A stretch of 64,000 bases of DNA from Nitrosopumilus cobalaminigenes (lineage in GTDB: Archaea > Thermoproteota > Nitrososphaeria > Nitrososphaerales > Nitrosopumilaceae). Numbering within the stretch: the stretch's first letter is position 1; the number at the start of each line of letters is the position of its first letter. The notes under the pieces were generated by a model. It made no database searches and was not told the origin of the DNA. It was given only the letters and a program-made list of their open reading frames with translations. The position numbers and the translations under genes are program-made. Positions 34,722 to 41,490 of the stretch are shown piece after piece. Location: contig NZ_CP026993.1 of NCBI RefSeq assembly GCF_013407145.1, positions 682,001 through 746,000 of the forward strand, read 5' to 3'.

Positions 34722-34748
34722 AGATTCATTTTTGAATCTCACCTTTTT
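34722..34748 (+). terminator. Hairpin plus T-run
   Basis: AGATTCA (34722-34728) pairs with TGAATCT (34733-34739) around a TTTT loop, followed by five T at 34744-34748. It lies between the 34529 frame and the convergent gene ending at 34750. Confidence 0.35.
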
Positions 34749-34749
34749 C

Positions 34750-35217
34750 TTAATTTAGAGAATTTGCAGTTTTTTCATAATAGTATTCTTGTTTCTTCAA
34801 ATCTTTTTCTGAAATTATTCTGCATTTTCGCATTGGGACTAGTCTTGATATTTGCTCATATGTCTTCATATCCCTTACATCTGCTGCATATGCAATTTGT
34901 AACAGAGGTGGTTTCTCTACAATCATGGGTTTTGCTTGTTCATATCCTCCACTTTGTCTCATACCTGTTCTGAATAATCCTAAATGGCTATCATTTTTTG
35001 AAATCTGCGGATCTTGATATACACAAATTGCAAATTCATCATTGTCTTTTTCAATAATTGTCAGTCGTGTAAATTTATCACTCCAATCCTCAATTTCTTT
35101 GGCAATCAAAATTGCTTCTTTTTTATCCTCAAACACAGTTGATACTACCAATCTGTCCTTCTCATATGCCCAGGATATGCCGTAGAAATTATTTTTCCAA
35201 TCAATATCTAATGACAT
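34750..35217 (-). CDS. Hypothetical protein
   Basis: A 155-residue soluble protein. The N-terminal half is alternating strands and helices (YGISWAYEKDRLVVSTVFED, FAICVYQDP) and the C-terminal half is basic. No signal peptide, no family recognised. Confidence 0.6.
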   Translation of the reverse strand: MSLDIDWKNNFYGISWAYEKDRLVVSTVFEDKKEAILIAKEIEDWSDKFTRLTIIEKDNDEFAICVYQDPQISKNDSHLGLFRTGMRQSGGYEQAKPMIVEKPPLLQIAYAADVRDMKTYEQISRLVPMRKCRIISEKDLKKQEYYYEKTANSLN

Positions 35218-35326
35218 GAATATCTGTAGAAAAATATCCCATTAATGCTTTCTAATTGTGTTCATTTCTGGTAGTCTGCACAAAAATCTCAAGAAAGCAA
35301 TTATCTGCCTAAAATAAAAAATGTGA

Positions 35327-35560
35327 CTAGCATGTTTTGTCACATTCGCATTGTCTACTTGTAAACAAATTTTTGAATGTTTCAAATTTTGACTGACCAA
35401 TTGATGGTTTTTGTCTTCCGACAATTTTGAATAAATTAATTCCAGTCTCTGAGCTAGTTCCTTTTAGTGCCCATGATCCATTTTTCATTAGATATGGCTG
35501 TGGATTTTTCATTGATACCTTTTTTCGTGCTTTGATATCATATGCCTCTATTTTTGACAT
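35327..35560 (-). CDS. DUF5679-like domain lacking its zinc cysteines
   Basis: A 77-residue protein. The first 48 residues follow the DUF5679 pattern (EAY-x4-R-K-x-MKNP, LMKNGSWALKG, NLFKIVG), but the four cysteines expected in that family are replaced (EAYDIKARKK instead of a CxxC, and TSSETG where CPxCG is usual). The C terminus adds CECDKTC. It may be a metal-free paralogue. The resemblance is from memory of the family. Confidence 0.55.
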   Translation of the reverse strand: MSKIEAYDIKARKKVSMKNPQPYLMKNGSWALKGTSSETGINLFKIVGRQKPSIGQSKFETFKNLFTSRQCECDKTC

Positions 35561-35685
35561 GTGCCCTTATGACAAAATCACTATTACAAATTCAAAGTAA
35601 GTTTTTTCACATCTAATAGCTGAAAATTAATCAAATATTATGCGTAAGAATTTTTTAAATTATTTTTTAGGCTCGTAAAAATTCA

Positions 35686-35820
35686 CTATGATGATGACAA
35701 TGTTGCCATTTCACAATTACAATCTTCACGTTTTCCACAATACGGACAATTACAATCACAGTAAATTAATGCCTGATCACATGAGATGCATTTTGTATAC
35801 TCTGCAAAATCCTCATTCAC
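35686..35820 (-). CDS. Cysteine-rich microprotein (44 aa)
   Basis: A GTG-started frame with eight cysteines: KCISCDQALIYCDCNCPYC and EDCNCEM. The spacing fits two interleaved zinc sites. A separate ATG frame upstream stops at once. It diverges from the RNA candidate at 35975. Function unknown. Confidence 0.55.
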   Translation of the reverse strand: MNEDFAEYTKCISCDQALIYCDCNCPYCGKREDCNCEMATLSSS

Positions 35821-35974
35821 TTTGTTTTACCATCCGTGAGTATTATGTTCATTTTTAATTGATAAACAACATGTTGTAAATTCTAAAAATTAGTTTTATT
35901 TTTTCATCTTTAGTGAACAAATGTTTGATAATCACATGATTTGTCTTTTATATCTCGAGCCTAAAGTAATATTG

Positions 35975-36044
35975 GCGCCTTCGATTAGTGGTCTAGGCAT
36001 GCTATAAACGACCACTATTCCAAGACGTTAATTATCGTTTTTTT
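35975..36044 (+). ncRNA. Small RNA candidate with own TATA box and T-run
   Basis: TTTATATC at 35947-35954 predicts a start near 35975-35977. From there GAT-TAGTGGTC (35983-35993) pairs with GACCACTA-TTC (36010-36020), eight perfect pairs extendable to ten with one mismatch, around a 16-nt loop. Seven T follow at 36038-36044. No C/D boxes, T-arm or frame fit it, so it is not a recognised RNA class. Confidence 0.45.
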
Positions 36045-36178
36045 AATAATGCGTCTTCTGGTGTTTTATCTTTATTTGATTCCCAATGCCAACTGTGATG
36101 TTTTTTCCAGTGAGTCTCAAGTTCTTCTGTAGTTGGTTCTTTTCCTAATGGGGTTCCACATAATTTACACTGTATCAT
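36032..36178 (-). CDS. Small zinc-finger protein (48 aa)
   Basis: ATG 36178 is preceded by AGGAG eight to nine bases upstream. The chain has MIQCKLCGTPLG and ETHWKKHHSWHWE, a CxxC plus clustered His finger. A longer in-frame start at 36250 would add a basic tail but lacks a better signal. Confidence 0.6.
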   Translation of the reverse strand: MIQCKLCGTPLGKEPTTEELETHWKKHHSWHWESNKDKTPEDALLKKR

Positions 36179-36279
36179 GATTTGGCTCCTTTTGTTTTTT
36201 CTTTTTTGATTTTGGAATTGGATGACATTGTGCAGGTAAATTCTCTTCATCCATTAAAATATGTCAAACTGAATTGAAA

Positions 36280-36633
36280 TTAAGAGTTTGCTTTTGGTGG
36301 TGATTTCTTTTTTGATTGTTTTTTATTATTTCTATACTTGTCTTTTTTTCTTTTTCTTTCTAAATCTAGAATAGAATATGTTTTGCCATTTTCACAAAGC
36401 TTCATCTCTCCAGAATATTCATCATGAATTGATTCGAAAGATCCACTTGATAATAATTCTCCAACAATACTCCATGCCATGTCTTCTGATACATCAAATT
36501 TGTATGAAATGGTTGATACTTTGGTAAAATACCCGTTTTTAGAATTACGAATTACAAATTGTTCTACCTTTTGCTCTGTTGTCAAGCTAGGTTCACGTTT
36601 TTTGAAATTTCTATATGGTTTTCTTTCTGACAT
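36280..36633 (-). CDS. Basic winged-helix-like protein
   Basis: A 117-residue protein. Residues 18-75 look like a winged helix (VSTISYKFDVSEDMAWSIVG as helix-turn-helix, then a beta wing to LCENGKTY). Both ends are rich in Lys/Arg, suggesting nucleic acid binding. No closer family assigned. Confidence 0.6.
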   Translation of the reverse strand: MSERKPYRNFKKREPSLTTEQKVEQFVIRNSKNGYFTKVSTISYKFDVSEDMAWSIVGELLSSGSFESIHDEYSGEMKLCENGKTYSILDLERKRKKDKYRNNKKQSKKKSPPKANS

Positions 36634-36652
36634 TTTTATCTGATTTTAAATT

Positions 36653-37240
36653 TTAACTCTCAGCATTAAGTGTGTCAGGATCATTATTTCCTGGCATATA
36701 CTTGTCTCCTAGTTTATTTTTCATTTTTTCGTCAAATTCTTCTTGTAATCTGGTTAGATACATTTCTGCCTCTGTTTCATCATCTGGAATTCCTGTATCT
36801 GTATCAAAATTAAATCCTGTTGCTAGGTGATAAAATTCTTCAAAAAATTCTTTACAGTCAATGACGTCTGCTTTTTCATCCATTGTGGATACAAGACAAT
36901 TATTTTCAATTCTAAAATTTAGGCATATTTCTTCTTCAATCATCACATCTGCCATGACTGACATGAGGTATGCCACGTACTTTTCATCCAATTTTTCGTC
37001 ATTTTTGTTTGCAATCCATAACTCATTTCCATCCAAAAAATTATCAAAAGTTCTAACTACCATTTCACGGATATCTGAATCTGGATAAGATAATTTTGAT
37101 TTCCAAGATTCAAAATTACCTGGTTTAGCATAAACTGCGTCAAATGTCAAATCTTCATTGATTTGTTCAAATTCCCAAATCTCTCTATTAGTCCACATTG
37201 GTGAAAAATCAACAATTAGTTTTCTTGTAGTCTGATCCAA
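36653..37240 (-). CDS. Hypothetical acidic protein
   Basis: A 195-residue acidic soluble protein, with an N-terminal strand/helix region (TTRKLIVDFSPMWTNREIWE) and a Glu-rich helix near residue 150-175. It ends 19 nt before the winged-helix gene on the same strand, so the two may be cotranscribed. No family recognised. Confidence 0.6.
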   Translation of the reverse strand: MDQTTRKLIVDFSPMWTNREIWEFEQINEDLTFDAVYAKPGNFESWKSKLSYPDSDIREMVVRTFDNFLDGNELWIANKNDEKLDEKYVAYLMSVMADVMIEEEICLNFRIENNCLVSTMDEKADVIDCKEFFEEFYHLATGFNFDTDTGIPDDETEAEMYLTRLQEEFDEKMKNKLGDKYMPGNNDPDTLNAES

Positions 37241-37281
37241 TGTCTTATCTGATTTTTTCTATAGTTTAATCTTATCTTGAA

Positions 37282-37488
37282 TTAGTTGCTAATCCCTGAT
37301 TTGAGGAACTCTATGGTACATTCTGCTAGTTCTTTACTGGAGTGCTTTTTGATATCATGTTTACAATTAGGACATGTTCCTGTTTCTTCATCTGAAACCC
37401 CTTCTCCTACTTGTTTCATACAACATTCCATCAACTCTTCAGTTGAATGTGATTCCATTGCAAGTTTACACGTAGGGCATTCTGTCAA
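37282..37488 (-). CDS. Duplicated small zinc-binding motif protein (68 aa)
   Basis: Two copies of one 23-residue unit: CPTCKLAMESHSTEELMECC and CPNCKHDIKKHSSKELAECT. Each has CxxC, a His and a Cys in a helix, a C2HC-type site. The linker is acidic. Probably two zinc knuckles from an internal duplication; function unknown. Confidence 0.65.
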   Translation of the reverse strand: MTECPTCKLAMESHSTEELMECCMKQVGEGVSDEETGTCPNCKHDIKKHSSKELAECTIEFLKSGISN

Positions 37489-37553
37489 ATTGAGATGACT
37501 TTAAGATAATCTAGTTGCTAATAAATTATATTTGATTTTTTAAAGAAATTGTT

Positions 37554-37808
37554 ATGGATTTGAATGGAAAATTTCAAAATAAATTACGATGTATTTGTAA
37601 TGAGAATATCGTTTTTGAAATAATTGAAGATATTGAATGTGATTGGGGTTCTCACTTTGTTGTTCAATGTTCTAAATGTGAAGAATTGTTTTCTGCTGAT
37701 TGTGAGTGTCCTGCATTTTCAAATATTTTATCTCTGTTAGAAAATAATCCTTTGTTATATTCTGATACAGAAAAATCTGAATATTTGACTAATTCACATC
37801 CAAAGTAA
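37554..37808 (+). CDS. Small Cys-rich protein (84 aa)
   Basis: Contains LRCICNENI, FVVQCSKCEELFSADCEC, six cysteines in a zinc-ribbon-like order, with a helical C terminus. Divergent from the duplicated zinc protein. Function unknown. Confidence 0.6.
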   Translation: MDLNGKFQNKLRCICNENIVFEIIEDIECDWGSHFVVQCSKCEELFSADCECPAFSNILSLLENNPLLYSDTEKSEYLTNSHPK

Positions 37809-37829
37809 AATTTTTGGCCACAGATAAAA

Positions 37830-37866
37830 TTGGTAATCAATGTCGAATTGCGTTAGCGATTACCAA
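37830..37866. ncRNA. Hairpin candidate, TTGGTAATC stem
   Basis: TTGGTAATC (37830-37838) pairs perfectly with GATTACCAA (37858-37866) around a 19-nt loop. It begins 22 nt after the stop of the preceding gene in a 215-bp interval with no frame. It could be a terminator stem, a small RNA or an operator. No strong TATA box or T-run was found. Confidence 0.3.
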
Positions 37867-38023
37867 CATCCAGCTATTCTATGGCAATGATTATTCTGTG
37901 ATTATTCTTTTAAAATAAAAAAAGTGTGTTAAAGTTGATTTATGTTGTCAAAAAAATCCATCCAGCCTATACACTGCTTATTTCATGGAAAGTTTTAGGT
38001 AATGCGATGTTTTTCTTTTATTA

Positions 38024-38926
38024 TTGAAAGCAGTTTATGTGATAATTGCACTAGTTGTAATTGTTGGTTATGCCTGGTATGCTGATTTATTGCCTATAGG
38101 AAACGATTCTTCCTCCATAGGCTTGTCCCCTTCTATTGAAAACATACAACAAATCTCCAATGTTGTAACTTCTGAAGATCATCAGATCATTTACTATTCA
38201 TTTGAGAATGTTCCGGATGTTCCAGATAAACAAATTCCAGTAAATGCATTAATGAAAGCAATAGAAAATTGGGAAAACTCTAATCCTAATTTGGAGTTTA
38301 TTGAATCCGAAAATTCTAACATTGAAATTAGATGGCAAAAATATGCATCCACTACACACACTGGACTTGCAACATGTAATTCTGTTCTTTTTGGAATTCT
38401 TAGTCATTGTGTTTTAGATATTTCAATTGGAGCCGAAGATTGTAATTCTAATTTTGTTCAAAACGATGAAAACATGGTCGTAAATATATTGATGCACGAA
38501 ATAGGTCATGCCTTAGGTTTAGGTCACACTAGTGAAGAAAATCATTTAATGTATTCAACTGAATCTCCAGAAATTAATTATGATACACAGGGATATGTTA
38601 TTCCTGATAGATTAGAAGAACTTTATGTTGGACAAAAACTATTGTTGGTTCAAGAAAAAGAAATTCAATCTGAAATTGAATCTCTGGATGTTAAAATTTC
38701 GCGTGAACAAACTCAGTATGATGAATATTACAAACAGTATGAATTCTATGAAGGAAAAACACTTTCCCAAGAAGACTACAAAAAAGCACAAATTGCATAT
38801 GATAGAATAAATTCACAAGCTGAAAAAGTCAATGGATTAATTGATCAACAAAATGAATTGATACACGAAATCAATGATATTATCAATCAATTAGGTTGTG
38901 ATCCTAACTTTGAAATTCAATCTTAA
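38024..38926 (+). CDS. Membrane-anchored matrixin-like zinc metalloprotease with coiled-coil tail
   Basis: A 300-residue protein from TTG 38024. An N-terminal helix (AVYVIIALVVIVGYAWYA) anchors or exports it. The metzincin site HEIGHALGLGH with LMY Met-turn is intact near residue 160. Residues 205-290 form a long charged coiled coil absent from the paralogue at 15699-16307. An ectodomain protease whose coiled coil may oligomerise or bind partners. Confidence 0.8.
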   Translation: MKAVYVIIALVVIVGYAWYADLLPIGNDSSSIGLSPSIENIQQISNVVTSEDHQIIYYSFENVPDVPDKQIPVNALMKAIENWENSNPNLEFIESENSNIEIRWQKYASTTHTGLATCNSVLFGILSHCVLDISIGAEDCNSNFVQNDENMVVNILMHEIGHALGLGHTSEENHLMYSTESPEINYDTQGYVIPDRLEELYVGQKLLLVQEKEIQSEIESLDVKISREQTQYDEYYKQYEFYEGKTLSQEDYKKAQIAYDRINSQAEKVNGLIDQQNELIHEINDIINQLGCDPNFEIQS

Positions 38927-39004
38927 CTAGCTGAATAATAAAACTAATCCTACTACTAAAGCTGCTACTGAAATCCCCATTGTAACATAAAATCTTGTCA
39001 TCAT
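38927..39004 (-). CDS. Tiny single-helix membrane protein (25 aa)
   Basis: MMTRFYVTMGISVAALVVGL then LLFS: a short polar start and one helix. The stop is directly against the stop of the metalloprotease gene. Third member of the set that also includes 12158-12241 and 18941-19033. Confidence 0.42.
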   Translation of the reverse strand: MMTRFYVTMGISVAALVVGLVLLFS

Positions 39005-39047
39005 CAAAATATGCTCATATTATCTGAGATTAATAGTTTAGAATTGA

Positions 39048-39128
39048 GAAAGCAAGCAAATTTGATATCCTTATCATCAGCCCTTTGGGGGTTACAGCAG
39101 ATATCAAATTCGCAATCACCTTGCTTTC
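39048..39128 (+). ncRNA. Structured RNA candidate with two long stems
   Basis: GAAAGCAAG (39048-39056) pairs with CTTGCTTTC (39120-39128). Inside, AATTTGATATC (39059-39069) pairs with GATATCAAATT (39100-39110). Together these are 20 perfect pairs with an asymmetric internal loop (2 nt and 9 nt) and a 30-nt apical loop containing CCC/GGG. ATATTATC at 39018-39025 is centred 26.5 nt before the first stem base. No frame spans it. Class unknown. Confidence 0.55.
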
Positions 39129-39202
39129 AATATTTGTATTAATTGCTATTTTCAAAAATTCTTAAAATAAAACATGTCTTGAATATTGATCAAAAAGGGT
39201 TG

Positions 39203-39221
39203 AAAAAATGATCCATTTTTT
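39203..39221. terminator. A/T hairpin, possible bidirectional terminator
   Basis: AAAAAATG (39203-39210) pairs with CATTTTTT (39214-39221) around ATC. This gives a T-run on either strand and sits between the two structured RNA candidates. Confidence 0.4.
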
Positions 39222-39324
39222 ACTTAAGCCTAAAAATGACTCTTTTTTTGAAATATTGCGTTTGTTCAAAATGGACACACGTTTTCTTTTAGTCTATTTT
39301 GTATCATAAATAATAGAGTCATCT

Positions 39325-39393
39325 GTTTGACGGCTTCATACATTTGCCTTAATCGACCATCTTGGAATTCATTTGCCGTCAAACACTCTTTTT
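39325..39393 (+). ncRNA. Small RNA candidate, GTTTGACGGC stem
   Basis: GTTTGACGGC (39325-39334) pairs perfectly with GCCGTCAAAC (39375-39384) over ten bases, closing a 40-nt loop, then CTCTTTTT ends near 39393. TATTTTGT at 39295-39302 is centred 26.5 nt before the stem; a better-looking ATAAATAA at 39306-39313 would start transcription inside it. No frame, tRNA or C/D features. Confidence 0.5.
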
Positions 39394-39432
39394 CTAAAAA
39401 TAATTTTATTATCAATTAATTGACCATCTATT

Positions 39433-39966
39433 ATGGGCGATAGTGTTACTTTGGATTGGACTCCAAATTTTGCACTAAAATGGTCTGATTTTCAAGCAGA
39501 ATCAAATCCTGCAGTTTTTGAAGACTCTCACAGTGTCGTAAAATATCGATTTACGTGGATTGTAAATTCTGATAAGATAAATGACAAAATTGTTTTCATG
39601 ATTGAAGATATTCGTATTTTTACTGAGTTTCATCCTCTATTGTCTTGGGTAAGAATATCTGAATCAAACGATATGTTGCTTAATCATGAGCAAGGTAAAT
39701 TTGATCTTGCAGAATTGGTAAAGGTTGAAAATCTCCCGAAACTAAAAGCAAAATTCTACAATAAACATTTTCCAACTAGAGGTCAAAATGAGCCCCAACA
39801 AAAACAGTTTGCAAAAGAGGATTCAGGAAAAATGATACATGGCGAGGTTGAAAAATTGCAGAAATTGTTTGAAGAAAAATGTCTAAAATATCATGAAGAT
39901 ACTAAATATGGTCAGAATTTGGAAGAGCAATCAAAATATGACAGGCTCAATAATAAAATAAAATAA
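39433..39966 (+). CDS. DUF922-like protein with altered metal motif
   Basis: A 177-residue protein. LKWSDFQAES near the start and MLLNHEQGKFDLAEL around residue 82 resemble DUF922, a putative zinc-protease family with HEQxHFD. The second His is Lys here. No signal peptide is seen, unlike secreted family members. The last 40 residues are a charged helix. Catalysis is doubtful. The family match is from memory. Confidence 0.5.
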   Translation: MGDSVTLDWTPNFALKWSDFQAESNPAVFEDSHSVVKYRFTWIVNSDKINDKIVFMIEDIRIFTEFHPLLSWVRISESNDMLLNHEQGKFDLAELVKVENLPKLKAKFYNKHFPTRGQNEPQQKQFAKEDSGKMIHGEVEKLQKLFEEKCLKYHEDTKYGQNLEEQSKYDRLNNKIK

Positions 39967-40022
39967 AATTTGTCTTGCAGTGTATGCTGGTATGTTATTT
40001 ACTAATTATTCTAACATCCTAC

Positions 40023-40166
40023 ATGGAAACTGCAAATTTACCCAAATTCAAATGGAATGAATTATCCGAACAAAATTCAGGCCATACTCCAAATGAATGG
40101 GGTGAAAAAAAGAAAGAATCTTCTCCTAAGACTTTTGTATCTTACACTGTATCTTGGGATGCTTAG
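40023..40166 (+). CDS. Truncated DUF922-like N-terminal fragment (47 aa)
   Basis: ATG 40023 gives LPKFKWNELSEQ...FVSYTVSW, which lines up with FALKWSDFQAES...YRFTWIV of the preceding gene, then stops before the HEQ region. Either a remnant of a tandem duplication or a short functional protein. Overlaps the convergent gene by four bases. Confidence 0.45.
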   Translation: METANLPKFKWNELSEQNSGHTPNEWGEKKKESSPKTFVSYTVSWDA

Positions 40167-40429
40167 GTTCTATTTTCTATAATTTTATTTTCTGGAATTG
40201 AATTAATGTAATTTACTAGACTACGATAATATTTTAAATGAAAATTTAAATCTCTCATCTCAGTTTGTTTCAATTCTTCTAATTCTGGGCCAAAATCTGT
40301 ATTGTTTGATTGAATATGGCTTAGTGTATTCTCATTAACTTCTATCATGTGAAATAGACTATGCAATACTTCTCCTTTTGTGAGTGTTCTATCACATGAT
40401 TTTTGCAACAAATTTTCAACCCAATCCAT
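40163..40429 (-). CDS. Helical hypothetical protein (88 aa)
   Basis: A soluble helical protein with many His, Asn and Glu residues (VLHSLFHMIEVNENTLSHIQ). It resembles a four-helix bundle half in pattern. No family recognised. Confidence 0.55.
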   Translation of the reverse strand: MDWVENLLQKSCDRTLTKGEVLHSLFHMIEVNENTLSHIQSNNTDFGPELEELKQTEMRDLNFHLKYYRSLVNYINSIPENKIIENRT

Positions 40430-40517
40430 ATTGTATGTGAAATTAATTCTTATATCCGCTCCAGAATTTGATAAATTCTGACCTTTGCTCTATTTTTTTT
40501 AGTCTAGGCTGAAATGA

Positions 40518-40649
40518 TTATTTTTTAGCTGCCTGTTTCTTTCTTTCCATGATTTCCTTGTTACGTTCACTGTCTGAATGAATTTCAACATGCTCGTAAA
40601 GCTGTTCTTTGGAATCAAAAATTTGTTCACAATAATAGCACTGATGCAT
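40518..40649 (-). CDS. Single C2H2 zinc-finger microprotein (43 aa)
   Basis: MHQCYYCEQIFDSKEQLYEH then VEIHSD is CxxC-x12-HxxxH, a classical C2H2 finger, followed by a basic helix (RKKQAAKK). Likely nucleic-acid binding. On the same strand as 40163-40429 and 40768-41010. Confidence 0.65.
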   Translation of the reverse strand: MHQCYYCEQIFDSKEQLYEHVEIHSDSERNKEIMERKKQAAKK

Positions 40650-40767
40650 TGTTAAATTACGTCTATCTCAGATAAATTGCTTTACCAATAAAATGTATAA
40701 TTTATTCCTGAATTTGATTTAATTAGTAAAAATTTTGAAAATAATATGGATGATAATCTATATGTGA

Positions 40768-41010
40768 TTATCTCCCATTTTGTTCTCTAACTTTTTGTGC
40801 TAAATCGCCGAAAGGATCTTCATGCCATTTCTCCTTGTTTAAATCGGCTCCAAAAGTCCCAGTTTTAGGTAAGAGTCCCTCTTCTGCTGCTTGAGACAAA
40901 ACTGCGTCTTCTGGTATGTAGTTTTTTTGGTTTTCAGTACCGTATGCAATTGCTGCACCCATTGCTATTACACCTACGGCAATTCCAACGTAAATCATCG
41001 CGTTTGACAT
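40768..41010 (-). CDS. Membrane-anchored small protein (80 aa)
   Basis: One N-terminal helix (MIYVGIAVGVIAMGAAIAYG) followed by a polar 58-residue domain (EEGLLPKTGTFGADLNKEKW). Probably faces outward. Function unknown. Confidence 0.6.
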   Translation of the reverse strand: MSNAMIYVGIAVGVIAMGAAIAYGTENQKNYIPEDAVLSQAAEEGLLPKTGTFGADLNKEKWHEDPFGDLAQKVREQNGR

Positions 41011-41073
41011 GAAATAAGATAATGATTTTTTATATTAATCTAGTAAGACTTCATTGCAACGCAGTGAACTTGT

Positions 41074-41391
41074 CTAAGGCGTTTCTATCTTGATCTCTGA
41101 ATTACAGACAGGGATATTGCCTGTTTCATTTTTAAAATCATCAATCAATTGCATTTGCATTTCTTTTGGATTTTCAGCAAATATCCTTTGATATGATGAT
41201 GTTTTTTGTTTACATTCATCTCCGTCAAATTCAGTATCTACATAATTTGCAAAAGTTTTCTCTAGATTATCAGTTTCACCAATGAATATTGGATCTTTAC
41301 TTCTGTTATACAAAACGTATACTCCTGGATTTGGTTTTACATATTGAGCACTATCTGTCCAAACTCTCATTTTGTCATCTAATAGTTCCAT
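41074..41391 (-). CDS. GIY-YIG-like domain, probably inactive
   Basis: A 105-residue protein with PGVYVLYNRSKDPIFIGETD and NLEKTFANYV, matching the GVY...YIG strands of GIY-YIG nucleases. The arginine expected in the following helix (N-L-x-x-R) is missing. ATG 41391 is chosen because TTTAATAT is centred about 26 nt upstream. It may bind nucleic acid without cutting. Confidence 0.55.
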   Translation of the reverse strand: MELLDDKMRVWTDSAQYVKPNPGVYVLYNRSKDPIFIGETDNLEKTFANYVDTEFDGDECKQKTSSYQRIFAENPKEMQMQLIDDFKNETGNIPVCNSEIKIETP

Positions 41392-41490
41392 AACATAGCA
41401 AAGTAACACTAGATATTAAACTAGATTGCAAAAATGACGATTATCCAATAACCTCTATGCTTTTAATATTGAGCTGAAAAAGATGTAATC

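Larger units (their letters stand above)
34363..34749. other. Intergenic region of 387 bp with only weak features
   Basis: This interval holds no convincing gene of usual size. It contains a palindrome TTAGAAATTTCTAA (34417-34430), two competing tiny frames (34427-34507 minus and 34529-34645 plus) and a terminator-like hairpin at 34722-34748. Confidence 0.5.

Noticed and set aside
34700-34740. GATTCAAATCC, similar to a tRNA T-loop
   Set aside because: The flanking bases do not pair as a T-stem, and no anticodon or acceptor arm can be drawn on either strand.
35983-36020. tRNA-like reading of GATTAGTGGTCTAGG
   Set aside because: There is no T-arm or seven-base acceptor stem, so it is reported only as an unclassified RNA candidate.
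40752-40772. GATAATC/GATTATC hairpin at the end of the 40768 gene
   Set aside because: Seven A/T-rich pairs without a T-run are expected by chance in this base composition.
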